A stretch of DNA of 64,000 nt from Eubacteriaceae bacterium (GCA_910574015.1 CAJSYQ010000007.1:1-64000); one strand, 5' to 3'; counted from the stretch's first letter, positions 16,216 through 25,881 are shown. Translations and numbers: made by a program. Notes: generated from the letters alone by a model not told the origin.

Positions 16216-16248
16216 TTATAACACGAGCGGGCGGAGGAAATCCTTGCA
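16216..16248 (-). promoter_or_regulatory. ECF-sigma-type promoter of the RsgI-like locus
   Basis: On the minus strand TGCAAGGATTT (16248-16238) and CGTGTTATAA (16225-16216) are 12 bases apart, followed by GTGAAAC. An A-rich -35 with CGT-type -10 is the ECF pattern; no SigA -35/-10 pair is present. The sigma factor that reads it is not encoded beside it. The one at 409-960 is a candidate, which is inference. Confidence 0.45.
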
Positions 16249-16273
16249 TCCAATTTATACTTTTTCAATTCTC

Positions 16274-19200
16274 TTATATTTCGTTCTCATTACTATATAT
16301 CTCCCATTCCACCGGAGCTCCATCCGCTTCGTCCCGCCGGAGATGACAAACGGCATCCACATTGAGACAGGACTTCAGTCTGCCGCCGTGCCTGCCATGC
16401 TCCATATACCATATCACGGTGTCCCGCAGCTCTTCCATAAGAGAAAAAACCGAAACATTCATTTCCCATCTCTTCCAGATCAGGGGCAGAGAGTCACCTA
16501 TAAGTTCACCCTCTTGGCATGAGGTATCGCCGCCATGGGAAATTCCTCGTTCATACAGGGAGAGGGAGAAAATATTTCCCCGCCCCTGCTCCATGACAAA
16601 AAGGGGACGGCACAGACTCTGCGGGCAGGCCAGAATTCCATTTGCCCACCGGGCAAATTCAGTCATCCATCCCGCCCTGGTAAACCGCACAAAGACATCC
16701 ACTGTGGTAATGCCGGGGCTGTACATGGATCTTCTCATATCCTCTTCACCAAAACAATATTCCAGCCTTTTACCCAGTCTGGAAAAACTCAGGCAGCCCC
16801 GATAGGTTTCCACTTCCGTAACCTTACTCAGATCAAACATTTTGGATAGCAGCGACGCCAGATTATCTGAGCGGTGCATCCGGAATACATCAAAATTATA
16901 ATATGTACCGCTCTCGCCAATGGCAAAGGGGGACGGCTCAAAAGACTCCTTCGGCTCAATCGCATCGCCCCAGCCAAAGTTCCCAAGTATCTGATGTTTT
17001 TCCTTTATCTTCCGGGAGAGCTCCTTCCGGCGGAACTGGTATGACGCCTCAAAATCCCAATTATGATCCTCTGCCCGAAATGCATAGGGGTCAATTCCGC
17101 AGTACAGCATACGTTCCTTCTTTTTCTCCGGCCCGAAACGGAGGATACAGTAACTTTCCGTGAGAAAGCTTCCCTCTTTCTCAAAAATGCCCCCTGCCCC
17201 GCTGCCGGCATCCCACTCCCGGTCTCTCCTGCGGTATTCCTCATACTGACGCAGCGCCTCTAAAATCTTCGCCGCCTTCTCCTCGTTTCCCAGACCCTCC
17301 ACTGAGATCCGGTTAAGAGAGACAGGCCGGGGCCTTTGCAGCTGTTCCAGAACCTCCTGAACCCGTTTATTTGCGCCGCCCTGCCCAGCCTGCAGCAGTC
17401 CGTTCTCTTCCGGCATCGGCAGCTCGTACCACCCAAACTCCCTCTGGTGATACAGACGGATCGACCGATCCGTCACCAAAACCCGAAAGCAGTAATCCTC
17501 CTGTTCCGTATAATAAACAGCCTGAACCATTTCCGTCTCCCCTTCTTCTATATCCGTTTCCCTGTCCGGTAACCGGGATACGCTGGCCGGAACCGCTTTT
17601 TCGCAATAGGAGGACACCCCCTCATAATGGGAGATCTGTACAGGCTCTTCTGTTTCCCCCACCAGCATGCGGGCTATAAGGGGCACGGTGGACGGGTATA
17701 GAACGAGACGCGCCAGCCATTCCTCCGCCAGCTCCTCTGCAGCTGCCCTCTCATCGTCCCCAATGCCGGTTATGGCAAGAAGAAAGAAAAACTCCTGCGT
17801 CCTCTCTATCCCTGCTGCCATCCGGACGAAGTCTTGAAAGGAATAGGCCGGCCGGCACACAGGTTTCCCATCCAGAAAATACAGACAGTAGTGCAGATGG
17901 AACTCCACCCTGAGGCTCCTGCCGTCCGGCAGATAAAATATAGCTGCTGCCGGGGCTCCCTGTCCCTCTGATCCATGGGACCGGGAATATCCCACGAATT
18001 TCCTGATCCACTGGCGGGCGGGATAATATGTGTATTTCATATATAGGGGAAGATAACAGGCAGAGCCCCTGGTGTACAAAGATGAGGCAGCTTCCGTCCC
18101 AGATTTCAGTTCTGCCCTGCGGAATCCGAATCCCACCATCAGGTAATAATACCAGAAGTCCCGGTTATCATCGCCAATATCCTCTATTCCTGTCCTGCCA
18201 AAGCCCAGTGGCTGTAAATCATCGATATCCCGGATCCTGCGGTTGAAGGCCAGTGACTGGATCAGAGTTTCCACCAGAGCCGACACCTTCTGCGCATCCG
18301 CCCATCTCCCCTCCTTCTGCCCCTCCGTGAAAAATCCGATCAGCCTCTCCGCCATGGATGCAGGCACCACCATCCTTTTATAGAACTGCCCGAACAATCT
18401 GTCAAGCAGCTCTTCGGAATATTTTATCTCCTGCCATTCCGGACGCGCAAACAATTCCCGAATCCGCTCCTCGGTCTCTTCCGTCTCCTCATAAATTCCC
18501 TTATCATAATCCGAATGGTTGTCCGAGACAATTTTAGTCAGAACCCTGTACCAGTCCCTCTCCATCCGGGTCCGGCTCGCTGCTCCGTATAACACCTGTT
18601 CGATATCGGGATATTTCTTAAGAATTTCCTGCCGCAGGGGATGATAAATATATTTACTGCTGCTGTGCTCCACATTTTTTAGATTATACTCTTTATACAT
18701 ATACTCCAATACGCACGCCGGTACCTCTTCCTCCCGTACCCAGAATGTCATCAGCCGGATCAGACAGACACTCCTTGTCTCCTGGTAAATGTTCCGGCTC
18801 CCTTTCCCATTCTGCTCATACAAATGATTCACACAGCCGCACATCAATATCCTTTCCCAGTGATCCTGATTCTTCTTGGTCAGCAGGTGATTGCTGTTCA
18901 GGCTGCGCAGCCGTATATAGTCGGAAAAGGACCGGAGCCGCACAAGATTCTCCGGTTTTTTTAAAAGCCGGACAGGCAGATGACCGCACTCGGACTGCAT
19001 ATTCCAAAGGGACACCGCGCATTCTCTTCCATAAAAGCTTCCTCTGTCATTCACTCCAAAGGGGGTCTGACCAGAAGAAAAGCTGCCTGTCTCTGGTACC
19101 AGGGCATAGGCAATGGCAAGCTCCAGTAGAAAATTAGACGGGAGCGCATGGATATTATAATTTCCCTCCATGGACCACTCAGAAAGATACTTCATCATCC

Positions 19201-19678
19201 CTCTGGCAAACCCTTCCTCATACTGCTCTCTTAAAAAAACCCCGGACAGAAAGAAGTCCTTCCACAGAGCTGCCCTCGGCACCTTCCCGGATTCTCTGGC
19301 CGCCTGAAATATGGCGGTGAATTCTTGTAACGCCCCCTCTGCCATGCTCTCTTCTATCCGGATCTCCTCCTCCATCTGCAGCCGCTGCAGCAGGGAGGGG
19401 GCGGGAGCAGCATCCGATTCCGCGGGCGTGTCCGGGACCGGCGCTGTATCCTGCAGAGCTGTTGTCTCAATACCCAGATCCGGCAGTGCCCCCTCCTCCT
19501 TACCCCTGTGGGATTCCAGTGCATATTCCAGTGCCTCTTGGTATGCCTGGTTCAGCCTGGCAAATTCCTCGGGGTTCTCTTCCAGATGGCACTCCCGGGA
19601 TCCAGCGGCATAGGCGGAACGGATCTTCCTTTTGTCATTGGTGGGTTCTATCCCAAGAATTTTCCAGCATTCACTCAT
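16274..19678 (-). CDS. 1134-aa protein with N-terminal J-like domain lacking HPD
   Basis: The ATG at 19678 overlaps the stop of the Hsp70-like gene by eight bases. Residues 1-55 follow the J-domain pattern: CWKILGIEP, IRSAYAAG, then FARLNQAYQEALEYAL, but where HPD belongs there is H-L-E (RECHLEENPEEF). Residues 55-110 are acidic, Pro/Ala-rich linker. The remaining thousand residues have no membrane helix or signal peptide, are rich in Trp, Tyr and Arg, and match no family I can name. Tight coupling to the Hsp70-like gene points to a dedicated co-chaperone or client-loading scaffold in the cytoplasm. Function unproven. Confidence 0.8.
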   Translation of the reverse strand: MSECWKILGIEPTNDKRKIRSAYAAGSRECHLEENPEEFARLNQAYQEALEYALESHRGKEEGALPDLGIETTALQDTAPVPDTPAESDAAPAPSLLQRLQMEEEIRIEESMAEGALQEFTAIFQAARESGKVPRAALWKDFFLSGVFLREQYEEGFARGMMKYLSEWSMEGNYNIHALPSNFLLELAIAYALVPETGSFSSGQTPFGVNDRGSFYGRECAVSLWNMQSECGHLPVRLLKKPENLVRLRSFSDYIRLRSLNSNHLLTKKNQDHWERILMCGCVNHLYEQNGKGSRNIYQETRSVCLIRLMTFWVREEEVPACVLEYMYKEYNLKNVEHSSSKYIYHPLRQEILKKYPDIEQVLYGAASRTRMERDWYRVLTKIVSDNHSDYDKGIYEETEETEERIRELFARPEWQEIKYSEELLDRLFGQFYKRMVVPASMAERLIGFFTEGQKEGRWADAQKVSALVETLIQSLAFNRRIRDIDDLQPLGFGRTGIEDIGDDNRDFWYYYLMVGFGFRRAELKSGTEAASSLYTRGSACYLPLYMKYTYYPARQWIRKFVGYSRSHGSEGQGAPAAAIFYLPDGRSLRVEFHLHYCLYFLDGKPVCRPAYSFQDFVRMAAGIERTQEFFFLLAITGIGDDERAAAEELAEEWLARLVLYPSTVPLIARMLVGETEEPVQISHYEGVSSYCEKAVPASVSRLPDRETDIEEGETEMVQAVYYTEQEDYCFRVLVTDRSIRLYHQREFGWYELPMPEENGLLQAGQGGANKRVQEVLEQLQRPRPVSLNRISVEGLGNEEKAAKILEALRQYEEYRRRDREWDAGSGAGGIFEKEGSFLTESYCILRFGPEKKKERMLYCGIDPYAFRAEDHNWDFEASYQFRRKELSRKIKEKHQILGNFGWGDAIEPKESFEPSPFAIGESGTYYNFDVFRMHRSDNLASLLSKMFDLSKVTEVETYRGCLSFSRLGKRLEYCFGEEDMRRSMYSPGITTVDVFVRFTRAGWMTEFARWANGILACPQSLCRPLFVMEQGRGNIFSLSLYERGISHGGDTSCQEGELIGDSLPLIWKRWEMNVSVFSLMEELRDTVIWYMEHGRHGGRLKSCLNVDAVCHLRRDEADGAPVEWEIYSNENEI

Positions 19679-21428
19679 TCTCTTCCCCTGCCTCCTCGTA
19701 CTCTTCCATGTCAAATTTTAATTCCCCGTCAAACAAAAACTCTTCCTCCCCGGCTCTGGATTCCTCCCATGCGGCAAGCTGCCTTCGGACCTCCTGAATG
19801 GTTCTCCTTACAATATGCTGTCTGCCGCTCTGGATCCCCTCTATAAACCAATCAATCAGATACCCTGTCCGTTCCCGCTGCCTTCCTGTACATTTTTCAT
19901 AATGCGCCGCCAGCCGGGCCAGCAGTTCCTGATTCTCCTCCCTCTGGATCGGGGGGATCAGAAGCTGTTCCATGTCCCTGCGGCAGCGTTCCAGTTCCGC
20001 CTTGGTCAGGTTCTGGTTGGCCAGCAGGATATGATTTCGCACATTCTGGGAATTCACCACCTCTACAAACAGGATGCCATTGATATCATAGGTAAAATAT
20101 ACATCGATTCCCTCCTGTCCCGCGGGCTTTGGTTCCACCGGGATCCGCACTTCACCAAGAAACAGATTATCGCTGGCATAATATTCCTCACCCTGATAGA
20201 TTCGCACCAGTATCTCCTTCTGATAATCGGCCAGTGTCACCAGGTGCTGGCAGTGTGAGGACGGAAGTGTAGAATTGCGTTCAATCATGGGAAGCATATA
20301 GCCCTGCCGGTCTGTCCCCCGGTGCCAGCACTCCACGCCCAGGGTAAAAGGACAGACATCGGTGAGCATCATATCCCGGATATCCTCATTCCGGCGGCGG
20401 ATGCCGGTATACACACCGGCGCCCACAGCCACCACCTTATCCGTATCCCCGGCCACTACCGGTTCTTTTCCCAAAAGCTCTGTCAGAAACCGGCTGACGA
20501 TGGACAGCCGGGAAGAGCCGCCCACCATCACGAGCTCGTCCACATCGGATACCCTGGCCCCAGCGTCCTTTAAAAGGCGGAGAAACAGCTTCCTGATCCT
20601 TGCAAATAATGGCATGCAGATCTGAAAAAGGATATCGTGATCCAGTCTGACCTGATACTCCCCGCCGCCGGCCGTCAGTCTCATCGTAACCTCCGGTTCG
20701 GACTCCAGCCGTATCTTGGCGGCCTCTGAGGCCCTTTTCAGCGACGTCTGTTCCTCTGGGGAAAGTCTGTCCCACTGCAGGCCGTTTTCCCGGCAGAAAT
20801 ATTCTGCCGCCAGCCGGTCTATATCGTCCCCGCCCAGATAATTGTCACCCGCCACCGCCACAATTTCTATAATATTGTCAAAACACTCCACATAAGAGAG
20901 ATCCAGTGTTCCACCCCCAAAGTCAAATACAAGAAGCGTCCTGTCCTCTTCCCCATATTCCATCCGGTACGCCAGTGCGGCGGCAGATGGCTCATTGACC
21001 AGCCGCTCCACACGAAGGCCTGCAATCTTCGCCGCTTTCTTTGTATCGCTCCGCTGTTTGTCATTGAAATAGGCCGGGACTGTGATAATGGCCTCCTCAA
21101 TCTCCTCCCCCAGGGCGAATTCTGCATTTCGGCGGATCCGTTCCAGCACCATGGCAGACAGCTCCATCGGTGTATAAGCGCTGCCACCCAGAATGTATTT
21201 CTTATCCGTCCCCATAAACCGTTTGAAGGAGCAGACCGTCTCCCCACTGTGTTCTGTCATACGTTCCTTTGCCGGCCGTCCGGCCGTCAGTCCCTCTCCC
21301 TCTATATAACCCACTACGCTGGGGAATAGAACCTGTCCCGTCTCGTCCCCGATCAACTGGACTTCCCCATCCTTCCAGTAAGAAGCCAGACTGTTTGTCG
21401 TTCCCAGATCAATGCCTATCATTGCCAT
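19671..21428 (-). CDS. Hsp70-family (DnaK-like) chaperone
   Basis: 585 residues from ATG 21428 with GGAGG seven bases upstream; the extra 117 codons of the open frame lie antisense to the protease gene and are rejected. The ATPase domain (1-370) has IGIDLGTTNS, K69, VFDFGGGTLDL (about 167-177), GGDDIDRL and MVGGSSRL. A normal beta substrate domain follows (to about 500), then a short helical lid ending in acidic residues without an EEVD or DnaK-type tail. Shorter than housekeeping DnaK (about 610-640) and not next to grpE or dnaJ, so this is a paralogue paired with the J-like giant. Confidence 0.92.
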   Translation of the reverse strand: MAMIGIDLGTTNSLASYWKDGEVQLIGDETGQVLFPSVVGYIEGEGLTAGRPAKERMTEHSGETVCSFKRFMGTDKKYILGGSAYTPMELSAMVLERIRRNAEFALGEEIEEAIITVPAYFNDKQRSDTKKAAKIAGLRVERLVNEPSAAALAYRMEYGEEDRTLLVFDFGGGTLDLSYVECFDNIIEIVAVAGDNYLGGDDIDRLAAEYFCRENGLQWDRLSPEEQTSLKRASEAAKIRLESEPEVTMRLTAGGGEYQVRLDHDILFQICMPLFARIRKLFLRLLKDAGARVSDVDELVMVGGSSRLSIVSRFLTELLGKEPVVAGDTDKVVAVGAGVYTGIRRRNEDIRDMMLTDVCPFTLGVECWHRGTDRQGYMLPMIERNSTLPSSHCQHLVTLADYQKEILVRIYQGEEYYASDNLFLGEVRIPVEPKPAGQEGIDVYFTYDINGILFVEVVNSQNVRNHILLANQNLTKAELERCRRDMEQLLIPPIQREENQELLARLAAHYEKCTGRQRERTGYLIDWFIEGIQSGRQHIVRRTIQEVRRQLAAWEESRAGEEEFLFDGELKFDMEEYEEAGEENE

Positions 21429-21454
21429 ATTAACACCTCCGTTTACAATGAACC

Positions 21455-21502
21455 CCGAACATCCCTTTCCCATAAAATAATAACAGATATATTTTCCGAA
21501 CA
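21455..21502. other. Direct repeats in the divergent hsp70-like / protease spacer
   Basis: CCGAACA occurs at 21455-21461 and 21496-21502, 41 bp apart, in the 89-base spacer between the two divergent starts. The spacer core between them is AT-rich and could hold back-to-back promoters; no clear -35/-10 pair can be assigned. Possible shared control site. Confidence 0.3.
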
Positions 21503-21517
21503 GGGGGACAGCCAGCC

Positions 21518-22438
21518 ATGAACCAGGTAAAAAGCACCGTGAACATCGGCAATACATACGACAGGGGATTAACCGGACACGGCATCGGGATCGCGGTGGT
21601 CGACACCGGGCTCTCCCCGCATCCTGACTACCGCGATCGGATTGCCGGCTGGTACGATCCTGTGAACCGCAGACGCTTTCCCTATGATGATTCTGGACAC
21701 GGATCCCATGTGGCGGGCATCGCTGCCGGAAACGGCCACGCCTCCGGCGGCATTTATGCGGGTATCGCACCGGAAGCACACCTGGTGGGCATAAAAGTAC
21801 TGAACAGCAAGGGCAACGGTACCATTGCCGATATTATGGATGGGCTCCAGTGGATCCTGCGCAATCACAGACGTTTCCGCATCCGCATCGTAAATATATC
21901 CATCGGCGCCAACGATCAGAAAGAGTTCCATGAAAAAAGCGATTTCGTAAGAAAGGTGGATGAACTCTGGGATCATGGCCTTGTAGTGACTGCCGCCGCC
22001 GGCAATAAGGGGCCGGAACGGCACACCATCAGCGCCCCCGGTAATTCCAGAAAAGTCATTACCGTAGGTTCTGTAGACTCCTTCCCCGCCGAAAAACGCC
22101 GGCCGGGGGAAAAAGAGCCCCGGGAAAACCACTCAGGAGCAGGGCCGACCTTTTCCTGTATTAAAAAACCGGATGTGGTGACTCCCGGCTCCCGCATCAT
22201 CAGCTGCGCCAGCCTTCAGAATGTCCGTGCCGGCCATCCCTATTCCATTAAGAGCGGCACTTCGATGTCTACCCCCATCGTCAGCGGTGCCATTGCACTT
22301 CTTCTTTGCCGGTATCCGGAGATGACTCCCCGGGAGGTAAAGATCCGGCTGAAAAACACATGCACGGATCTGCATCTGCCCCATGAAAAACAGGGCTGGG
22401 GAATGCTGAACATCGAAGCGCTGCTAGGATTAAAGTAA
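21518..22438 (+). CDS. S8 subtilisin-like serine protease, intracellular type
   Basis: 306 residues with the complete triad D29 (VVDTG), H61 (GHGSHVAG) and S249 (GTSMSTP), plus oxyanion N163 (AAGNKGP). There is no signal peptide and no separate propeptide, which fits intracellular AprX-like subtilases. An insertion of basic residues (about 190-207) lies before the catalytic Ser region. GGGGG is ten bases before the ATG. It is the only plus-strand gene in the interior of the window and faces away from the Hsp70-like gene, ending 10 bases from the convergent transglutaminase gene. Confidence 0.92.
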   Translation: MNQVKSTVNIGNTYDRGLTGHGIGIAVVDTGLSPHPDYRDRIAGWYDPVNRRRFPYDDSGHGSHVAGIAAGNGHASGGIYAGIAPEAHLVGIKVLNSKGNGTIADIMDGLQWILRNHRRFRIRIVNISIGANDQKEFHEKSDFVRKVDELWDHGLVVTAAAGNKGPERHTISAPGNSRKVITVGSVDSFPAEKRRPGEKEPRENHSGAGPTFSCIKKPDVVTPGSRIISCASLQNVRAGHPYSIKSGTSMSTPIVSGAIALLLCRYPEMTPREVKIRLKNTCTDLHLPHEKQGWGMLNIEALLGLK

Positions 22439-22448
22439 CACCGTTGGA

Positions 22449-24809
22449 CTACTTCAATTTGCGAAAAAACCACTCCAGTTCCTCCTCCGTCACCGGCTCA
22501 GGGGAAAAGCCGGCCCTCTCCAGTATGGCTGCTGCCCTCTCAAACTCCTCCCGATCCGGCTGCCAGCTCCCCTGCATGGCAAACCACTCTAACTGTTCCC
22601 TATAATTGAGCCGGCCCGCCAGCTCTGGATTTCGTCTCTCCTGTTTCCTGACATAATTCTGATAGCGCATGATCAGCCGATCACTCAGCCCCGCGGTGCG
22701 ATACCTGCCATACCACTTAACCCGGCGCGCCGTCATTCTTCCCACAAAAAACAGCAGCACAGCCGCCGCCGGAAAAGCAAGCCCCACACCTGCATATCGC
22801 CCAAACGCTAACAGCCTGCCGCCCCCCGTCACTGGGAGTTCTGGATCCTGACCGGCCTGCCCTGTCGATCCGCTGCCTCCGGCATCACGTACAAGGAAAT
22901 CAAAGAACTGCTGAAGCAGACCGTTTCCGGCGCCCTCTGTCTCGGCAGCTGCCGGCGTCACATCCGCCACACGCCATCCCCGGGAAATATCATACACCTC
23001 CACCCAGGCATGGGCACCTGCATCCGTCACATCCACAGATACCACCGCCGTCTCTCCAATAGGGGAATATCCCTGATAATAGTACTCATACTTTTCCTCA
23101 GGCAGCACGGTGCCATCTCCGGACAGATCCGATGGATCGATGACATAGCCCTCCGCATACCGCGCCGTTATTCCCAGATGCCGGAAAACAAGTGTCGCCG
23201 CACTGGCAAAATGGGCGCAGTACCCCTTGCGGTTCTCTGTGAGAAAATAATTTATGAAATCCTTCTGGAAGGGCGTCGCCCCCGGGCGCAGCGTATAGGG
23301 AATGTTACTCTGAAAATAATTTCGGAGCTGCCGGATAACAGCATCCAGCTCCATCCCCCTCTCCAATCCGGCCTCTTTACAGAATCGCGAAATGGTCTCC
23401 TGATTCTCTTCCGGTACCACCAGATTCTTCTCATGAAGATTGTCCCGGTATAATTTATATGCTTCTGCACTATCCGGAATGAGATCATGAGTATTTCCGT
23501 GAAATAGAAAATATTCATATTCCTCCATGTATCCGGGGGCAATGCTTTTGTCTGCATCCAGGGAATAGTAGGGCACGTACGCTTCCCTCGCTGCCGCCAC
23601 ATTGGTAATCCTCATATGACCCATGGCAGACATTTTGTCACCGCTCTCGTAATGACTTTTATATAATTCCGGCACAGATTTCTGACTCTCCGCTGCCGGG
23701 CGCCCCCTTTCATCGCTCAGGGTATCCCATTTATTCTGTCTGGGCAGATATGTATCCCCGGTAAATGATTTCAGATACAGCCTGTCCATGCTGTACGGCG
23801 CATACGTCACCGTCAGATCCGTTTCATAATCACGCCAGACGCCGCTGACTCCCCCCAGTTTGCCGCCGGCAAGCCCTCCTGAACTGGGATAGCGGTTCAG
23901 CAGTCCCATTACGCCCATCAGCATAAAATTCTCCATCACATCCATCGTTCCCGCCTTCATCGCACTGGCAGAACGCATTCTTTCATATTTCTTTTCCGGC
24001 ATGATAACTCCCATCAGAGAGATCACGACAAGGCTTACAAGGAGGACGATCCCTGTCACATGCAGCATTGTCTTTCCGGCATAAACATAGGAAATCCTGT
24101 TCTTCCCGGCATTGAAATGATAGCGCTGGTTCCGCATGGACAGCCCATAATGGCCATTCTTCCTAAATATATAAGTAAGAAACAGGCCCGCTGACAGCAT
24201 CAGCACAAAGAGAACCGACGGCTCCCTCTCCAGATACAAGGGGAAAAACAGGATGATCAGGCAGAAAAAACCCGCGGTCATATACCTCATGCGACGGGAG
24301 ATCAGGACATTCATTAAAATGGCCGCCACCCAGCCCACATAACACATGGCGGCCGGAATCGTCACACTGCGGCTGCCGATCTGCTCGGTGTAGCTTTTCT
24401 GGACACTGCTGCCAAAGAAAATAGAGGCTCGCTGGGAGAGCGTGTTTGCCACAGCAAATACACCGCTGCTGATATAACGGCCAAACCACAGCGCCGTAAA
24501 GAGCATGCCAAAGAGCAGCAGGAAATACCCGATATTCTGCCACCTCCGGTTGTGATACAGAAGCGGACAGAAGAGCGCCCCCGCCAGAACTCCGATATGG
24601 ATCACCCACCAGCTGCACCGTATATCCAATGAGGTGAGGAAACAGCCGATCTCTCCCATCACGATAAGATATACAAGAAATCCCTTTATCAGCAGGGTTC
24701 CTATGCGGGATTCCTCCTCCCGCATCTGCTCTGTGAGGAGACGGATCCCTTCCGCCAGTTGATTTTCTCCTTCTTCTCCCCTGCGAAGTCTCTTTCTATG
24801 CATTTTCAT
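22449..24809 (-). CDS. Transglutaminase-like membrane protein (TgpA type)
   Basis: 786 residues. Seven to eight membrane helices occupy about residues 35-275, an outer transglutaminase-like domain spans about 430-620 with the triad C531 (KGYCAHFAS), H600 (AHAWVEVYD) and D616 (VADVTP), and another helix (about 675-695) leads to a cytoplasmic tail. It forms the usual trio with DUF58 and MoxR genes. Known members crosslink or cleave proteins at the cell surface, but the target here is unknown. The start overlaps the DUF58 gene by 14 bases. Confidence 0.88.
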   Translation of the reverse strand: MKMHRKRLRRGEEGENQLAEGIRLLTEQMREEESRIGTLLIKGFLVYLIVMGEIGCFLTSLDIRCSWWVIHIGVLAGALFCPLLYHNRRWQNIGYFLLLFGMLFTALWFGRYISSGVFAVANTLSQRASIFFGSSVQKSYTEQIGSRSVTIPAAMCYVGWVAAILMNVLISRRMRYMTAGFFCLIILFFPLYLEREPSVLFVLMLSAGLFLTYIFRKNGHYGLSMRNQRYHFNAGKNRISYVYAGKTMLHVTGIVLLVSLVVISLMGVIMPEKKYERMRSASAMKAGTMDVMENFMLMGVMGLLNRYPSSGGLAGGKLGGVSGVWRDYETDLTVTYAPYSMDRLYLKSFTGDTYLPRQNKWDTLSDERGRPAAESQKSVPELYKSHYESGDKMSAMGHMRITNVAAAREAYVPYYSLDADKSIAPGYMEEYEYFLFHGNTHDLIPDSAEAYKLYRDNLHEKNLVVPEENQETISRFCKEAGLERGMELDAVIRQLRNYFQSNIPYTLRPGATPFQKDFINYFLTENRKGYCAHFASAATLVFRHLGITARYAEGYVIDPSDLSGDGTVLPEEKYEYYYQGYSPIGETAVVSVDVTDAGAHAWVEVYDISRGWRVADVTPAAAETEGAGNGLLQQFFDFLVRDAGGSGSTGQAGQDPELPVTGGGRLLAFGRYAGVGLAFPAAAVLLFFVGRMTARRVKWYGRYRTAGLSDRLIMRYQNYVRKQERRNPELAGRLNYREQLEWFAMQGSWQPDREEFERAAAILERAGFSPEPVTEEELEWFFRKLK

Positions 24810-25851
24810 GCAGCACCACCTGTACCTCCCCTTCCTCTGCCGACACTAACAGATATGCTCCCAGATACGGATAGCAGTTCGCCATATGCTGCTCCCATTC
24901 CTGGTTGTTCCGCATAGACAGAGGGATATCATAAATCCGGCAAAATGACTCTTCCATCTCTTCCATGGTGGAAAACCGGTTCTCATCCCATCCAAAAAGA
25001 CGCTGGTTCCAAAGGATCAGCCGAACGGGAACACACTGTTCCACAAATGCCTGTCCAAGGTGGAATGCCTCCGTCAGTACCTTTCCCGCCGTCTTCTTCT
25101 CCCCTCCCGGATTCAGCACCAGCACCATCTCGTTCCCTGCCATGGAGATCCGTTCCTTCACCATCAGAATATCCTTCTTCGCCGACAGCTTCCAGTGGAT
25201 ATCCCGGATCCGGTCCCCCGGCACATATTCCCTTATCTCACTGACCTCGGCAAAATCGCTGCCCCGCTCTGTGCTCTCCTCCGTCTCGGAGAGACCTGTC
25301 ATATATCCCTCTGTCTGTTCCGGCCGCACTGGCTGCCCCGACGGGATCACGCAGATCTCCTCCTGCAGCGCCAGAGGAATCCGGACCTGGATCAATCCCA
25401 TGATATCCCGCACCGCCAAAAAACGGCCGGAAATGCGAAAATGCCCCAGATCCGAAATCTGGAGCGGCAAAATAAGAGATTCCTCCCCGTGCAGCCTCAC
25501 TGGCATATTAACACTCTGTACGGACTGCTCCTCCCAAAAAGTATTCTCAAAGCACACATCCCACTCAGCATCCAGCGACAGCCACCATGCCGGGTTTCTC
25601 AGACGGAAGGTGATGAGAACGGAATCTCCCGGGCAGACCCGCCCCTGTCCACTCCCCATGTCAGCCTGTATTTTTCTGGCAAGATACAACACACCAGCCG
25701 CCGATGCCATCGGCCACATTACCAATAAAACGGCCAGCACCAGAAGAAAATAGCTCCGTAAGAAAGCAAAGAAAAAGAACTCCGCCAGACAGAGAACCAC
25801 ATAGCTGATACAACGAAATGCTCTTATATGTACCTTTTTTTCTCTCTTCAT
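24796..25851 (-). CDS. DUF58 protein of the MoxR-transglutaminase trio
   Basis: 351 residues from the ATG at 25851 with GGAGG five bases before it; an in-frame ATG at 25878 has no site. Two N-terminal membrane helices (about 10-60) precede a beta domain and the DUF58 core with its signature GDRIRDIHWKLSAKKD (about residue 215). DUF58 proteins are vWA-like partners of MoxR ATPases. 30 bases after the MoxR gene and overlapping the transglutaminase gene. Confidence 0.88.
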   Translation of the reverse strand: MKREKKVHIRAFRCISYVVLCLAEFFFFAFLRSYFLLVLAVLLVMWPMASAAGVLYLARKIQADMGSGQGRVCPGDSVLITFRLRNPAWWLSLDAEWDVCFENTFWEEQSVQSVNMPVRLHGEESLILPLQISDLGHFRISGRFLAVRDIMGLIQVRIPLALQEEICVIPSGQPVRPEQTEGYMTGLSETEESTERGSDFAEVSEIREYVPGDRIRDIHWKLSAKKDILMVKERISMAGNEMVLVLNPGGEKKTAGKVLTEAFHLGQAFVEQCVPVRLILWNQRLFGWDENRFSTMEEMEESFCRIYDIPLSMRNNQEWEQHMANCYPYLGAYLLVSAEEGEVQVVLHENA

Positions 25852-25881
25852 AAATCCCTCCACCCGGCCCGGCGGCAATGC

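Noticed and set aside
21429-21779. N-terminal extension of the Hsp70-like frame
   Set aside because: It is antisense to the protease, has no ribosome site, and the domain starts at MAMIGIDLG with GGAGG.
21569-22132. 187-codon frame antisense to the protease
   Set aside because: Shadow of the S8 gene, whose triad is complete on the other strand.
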